Positions 6,031 to 8,704 of a stretch of 8,704 bases of DNA are shown piece after piece. Position 1 is the stretch's first letter, and every line of letters begins with the position of its first letter. A model generated the notes under the pieces. It saw only the letters and a list, made by a program, of their open reading frames with translations, searched no databases and was not told the DNA's origin. The DNA is taken from assembly GCA_013824045.1 (NCBI GenBank), contig PNND01000419.1:1-8704 (forward strand), read 5' to 3'. The DNA comes from Rhodobacter sp. Lineage in GTDB: Bacteria; Pseudomonadota; Alphaproteobacteria; Rhodobacterales; Rhodobacteraceae. A program made the translations under genes and the position numbers.

Positions 6031-8704
6031 GGAGGCGGTCTCCTTCCGGGTCGAAGAAGTGGGGCGAGACAATTTCGACCTCCACCTCTGTCTTGGCGAG
6101 CAGGTTTACGGCGCGCATCTTCTGCCCGATGCGGGCGTGGCCGTTCTTGAGGTAGCCCAGCGCGATGGAACTGCCGAGGTGGGGTGAATAGACGACGGAG
6201 GTGAGCCAGCCGCCATCGTTCGCTGCCACCGGGGCCGCGCCGATGTCGAGGAAGTGAGAGCCTGCGGTGAGGGGCTTGGACGGGTCCACCGGGCGGACGC
6301 CGACGAGGCGGAGGCCGTCCTCTGCGGTCAGCCCTTCGCGTTGCGACAGGACCATGCCGATGCTGTCTTTCTTCTTCGACACCATTTTGCCAAGGCCCAT
6401 GTTGAGGGCGGTGGACGTGCCGTTGAGTTCGTTCCCCGCGACATGGCCCTTCTCGACGCGCATGACGCCCAAGGATTCCGTGCCATAGGCGACGGCGCCG
6501 AATTCCTCGCCCTGCTTCATCAGCTCGCGGATCATGGCGTCGCCATAGCGGGTGGGTACGGCGATTTCATAGGCAAGCTCGCCCGAGAAGGAGATGCGGA
6601 AGAGGCGGGCGCGGAGGCCGCCCGCGACGGTGATGTTCCCACAGGCCATGTAGGGGAAGGCGGCATCGGAAATGTCCTGATCGACGACCTTCTGCAGGAG
6701 TTTCCGCGCGTTGGGCCCGGCGACGGAGAATTGCGCCCAAGCTTCGGTCGTGGAGATCAGTTGGACGTCCATGTCGGGGTAGAGGCATTGGCGCACGTAT
6801 TCGAGGTGGCGGAAGACCGGGACGGCATTGGCCGTGGTCGTGGTCATCACCCATTCGTTTTCGCCCATCCGGGCGGTAGTGCCGTCATCCATGACGATCC
6901 CATCCTCGCGCAGCATCAGGCCATAGCGGACCTTGCCGATGGGAAGGGTGGAGAAGGTGTTGGCATAGACCTTGTCGAGGAAGGCGCCGGCGTCGCGACC
7001 CTGAATGTCGATCTTGCCCAAGGTGGTGACGTCGCAGATGCCGACGGAGGCGCGGGTTTGCAGCACTTCGCGGTCTACCGACTGCCGCCATGTGGTCTCA
7101 TTCGCTTTGGGGAACCATTGGGCGCGGAGCCACATGCCGACTTCGACGAAGATCGCGCCTTGTTCGGATGCCCATTTGTGCGACGGGGTCAGGCGGGTGG
7201 GTTTGAATTCAGGACCGCGCGAGCGGCCCGCCAGCGCGCCCATGGCCACGGGCGTATAGGGCGGGCGGTAGATGGTGGTGCCCGTCTGCGGGATCGTGCG
7301 GTCCGTGAGTTCGGCCATGATGGCAAGGCCGAGGATGTTGCCGGTTTTCCCCTGATCGGTGGCCATGCCGAGGGTGGTGTAGCGCTTCAAGTGCTCGACC
7401 GAGGTGAAGTTTTCCTGTTTGGCCAGTTTGACATCCTTCACGGTGACGTCGTTCTGCTGATCGATCCAAGCGCGACCTTTGCCTTCGCCCACATACCAGA
7501 AGGGGGTGAGGTTGAGGGGGGCGTCTTCGGCCTTGGGCAGGTCGGGGGTGTGGGGTTTGAGGCCCAAGGCTTCGAGCGCGGCGTTGGCTTGGGCGGCACC
7601 CGTGGTCAGGGCGGCGTGGGTGGACAGGGCGCCTGCGGCGGCCCCGGCGGCGGTCAGGTTCTTCGGCCCGTCGGTGGGCGGAGTGAAGGCGTGGATGCCG
7701 TCGTTCCAGACCGGGCGGCCACGGTGATGGCTGGCGATGTTGAGGTTGGGGTTCCAGCCCCCCGACACGCCCAGCGCATTGACTGCGAGGGTTTCCGAAC
7801 GACCGTTCGCGTGGCGGATAGTGATGGATTTCAGGCCCAGTCGGCCTGCGCTGTCGATCACCTGCGCGCCCTTGAGGTGGCGGATGCCGGGGAGAAGGTC
7901 GCCTTCCTGCCGGGTGTCGATAACGGCGGCGACGTCGATGCCCTTGGCCTGCAGGTCGGTGGCGGTGCGCAGGCCGTCATCATTGTTGGTGAAGACGGCG
8001 ACGCGGTCGCCCACGGCGACGGCGTAGCGGTTGGCATAGGCGCGGAGGGCGCCTGCCAGAAGGATGCCTGGGCGGTCGTTGTTTTCGAACGCGATGGGGC
8101 GTTCGGTGGCCCCGCCTGCGAGGATCGCGTGGCGGGAGTAGATGCGCCAGAGGATCTGGCGCGGCTTGCCGGGGGCCGGGAGGGGGAGGTGGTCGGAGAC
8201 GCGCTCGACAGCGGAATAGATGCCGTGATCCATCGCGCCCAGCACGGTGGTGCGGGGCATGAGGCGAACGTTGGGCATTTGGCGCAGCGTGCGGACGGTG
8301 TCTTCGGCCCAGTCGGCCCCGGCGTGGTTGCCGATGGTCAGGGACTCAGAATTGAGGCGGCCGCCCATGCGGAAATCCTCATCCGCGAGGAGGACGCGGG
8401 CGCCTGCGCGGCCTGCGGTGAGCGCGGCCATCAGGCCAGCGGGACCTGCGCCGATGATGAGGATGTCGCAGTGGAGGAAACCCTTGTCATAGGCATCGGG
8501 GTCTTCGTGATGGGTCAGGGTGCCGAGGCCTGCGGCGCGGCGGATGATGGGTTCGTAAAGCTTTTCCCAGAAGGCGGCGGGCCACATGAAGGTCTTGTAG
8601 TAGAAGCCCGCGGCGAAGAAGGGGGAGAGGCGGTCGTTGATCCCCATCAGATCGAATTTGAGCGAGGGGAAGCGGTTCTGGCTGTTGGCCTCGAGCCCGT
8701 CGAA
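6023..8704 (-). CDS. mgdC: N-methylglutamate dehydrogenase subunit C (sarcosine oxidase alpha-like), 5' partial
   Basis: The frame is open through the right edge: 19 codons upstream of the ATG at 8647 (reading FDGLEANSQNR and on) match the SoxA family, so that ATG is internal. 893 residues are visible, and the N-terminal domain (perhaps 80-100 residues) is outside the window. Numbered from the ATG, CDILIIGAGPAGLMAALTAG (60-79) is a Rossmann dinucleotide site, with DEDFRMGGRL (89-98) following. The segment VKDVKLAKQENFTSVEHLKRY (403-423) is typical of the SoxA middle region. Residues 490-780 form a GcvT aminomethyltransferase-like folate-binding domain (SFSGELAYEI, VEKGHVAGNEL), and a C-terminal barrel (785-874) ends the protein. 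It should help pass electrons and the C1 unit from N-methylglutamate oxidation. Genuine sarcosine oxidase alpha is the alternative. Context favours mgdC. Confidence 0.87.
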   Translation of the reverse strand, partial: FDGLEANSQNRFPSLKFDLMGINDRLSPFFAAGFYYKTFMWPAAFWEKLYEPIIRRAAGLGTLTHHEDPDAYDKGFLHCDILIIGAGPAGLMAALTAGRAGARVLLADEDFRMGGRLNSESLTIGNHAGADWAEDTVRTLRQMPNVRLMPRTTVLGAMDHGIYSAVERVSDHLPLPAPGKPRQILWRIYSRHAILAGGATERPIAFENNDRPGILLAGALRAYANRYAVAVGDRVAVFTNNDDGLRTATDLQAKGIDVAAVIDTRQEGDLLPGIRHLKGAQVIDSAGRLGLKSITIRHANGRSETLAVNALGVSGGWNPNLNIASHHRGRPVWNDGIHAFTPPTDGPKNLTAAGAAAGALSTHAALTTGAAQANAALEALGLKPHTPDLPKAEDAPLNLTPFWYVGEGKGRAWIDQQNDVTVKDVKLAKQENFTSVEHLKRYTTLGMATDQGKTGNILGLAIMAELTDRTIPQTGTTIYRPPYTPVAMGALAGRSRGPEFKPTRLTPSHKWASEQGAIFVEVGMWLRAQWFPKANETTWRQSVDREVLQTRASVGICDVTTLGKIDIQGRDAGAFLDKVYANTFSTLPIGKVRYGLMLREDGIVMDDGTTARMGENEWVMTTTTANAVPVFRHLEYVRQCLYPDMDVQLISTTEAWAQFSVAGPNARKLLQKVVDQDISDAAFPYMACGNITVAGGLRARLFRISFSGELAYEIAVPTRYGDAMIRELMKQGEEFGAVAYGTESLGVMRVEKGHVAGNELNGTSTALNMGLGKMVSKKKDSIGMVLSQREGLTAEDGLRLVGVRPVDPSKPLTAGSHFLDIGAAPVAANDGGWLTSVVYSPHLGSSIALGYLKNGHARIGQKMRAVNLLAKTEVEVEIVSPHFFDPEGDRLRG

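Noticed and set aside
8645..8647. ATG at 8647 as the start of the sarcosine-oxidase-alpha-like gene
   Set aside because: The frame continues upstream to the window edge with residues typical of the family (GLEANSQNR, then PSLKFD), so the gene is truncated by the window and not short.

Overview
The window is high-GC DNA (roughly 60-65% by eye) with compact, same-strand genes. The protein sequences look like those of marine or soil Rhodobacterales (Roseobacter/Rhodobacter type Alphaproteobacteria). That assignment comes from protein style and gene order, not from a marker gene. All real genes lie on the minus strand, so the biology reads from right to left.

Layout in transcription order. (1) 8704-6023: a 5'-truncated sarcosine-oxidase-alpha-like flavoprotein (mgdC type), still open at the window edge. 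(2) 6030-5464: a gamma-subunit-like protein (mgdD type), translationally coupled to it. (3) 5463-5318: a short spacer with a good promoter candidate overlapped by an inverted repeat. (4) 5317-4652: an XRE-HTH plus cupin regulator. (5) 4651-4442: a 210-bp spacer with a stable hairpin and a second promoter candidate. (6) 4441-3545, 3541-2852 and 2839-1511: three tightly packed genes that together resemble a glutamate synthase large subunit cut into pieces (mgsA amidotransferase, mgsB GXGXG beta-helix, mgsC FMN synthase domain). (7) 1466-159: a glutamine-synthetase-family enzyme best read as gamma-glutamylmethylamide synthetase (gmaS). (8) 131-101: a textbook intrinsic terminator. (9) 83-1: a promoter and AT-rich palindrome, followed by the first codons of another minus-strand gene that leaves the window.

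The genes fit the N-methylglutamate (NMG) pathway for using methylamine as nitrogen source and, in some hosts, as carbon or energy source. GmaS joins methylamine to glutamate with ATP, giving gamma-glutamylmethylamide. MgsABC moves the methylamine onto 2-oxoglutarate to make N-methylglutamate. The heterotetrameric MgdABCD dehydrogenase oxidises N-methylglutamate back to glutamate and releases the methyl carbon as a C1 unit, probably to tetrahydrofolate. The mgdA and mgdB genes are expected just beyond the right edge but are not visible. The XRE-cupin gene between the mgd and mgs blocks is the likely local regulator.

The pathway itself is known. The points that merit a second look are the regulatory architecture around the XRE-cupin gene, the absence of the usual iron-sulfur cysteines in MgsC, and an unrelated palindromic operator candidate at the left edge. 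I found no mobile element, CRISPR array, tRNA or rRNA.
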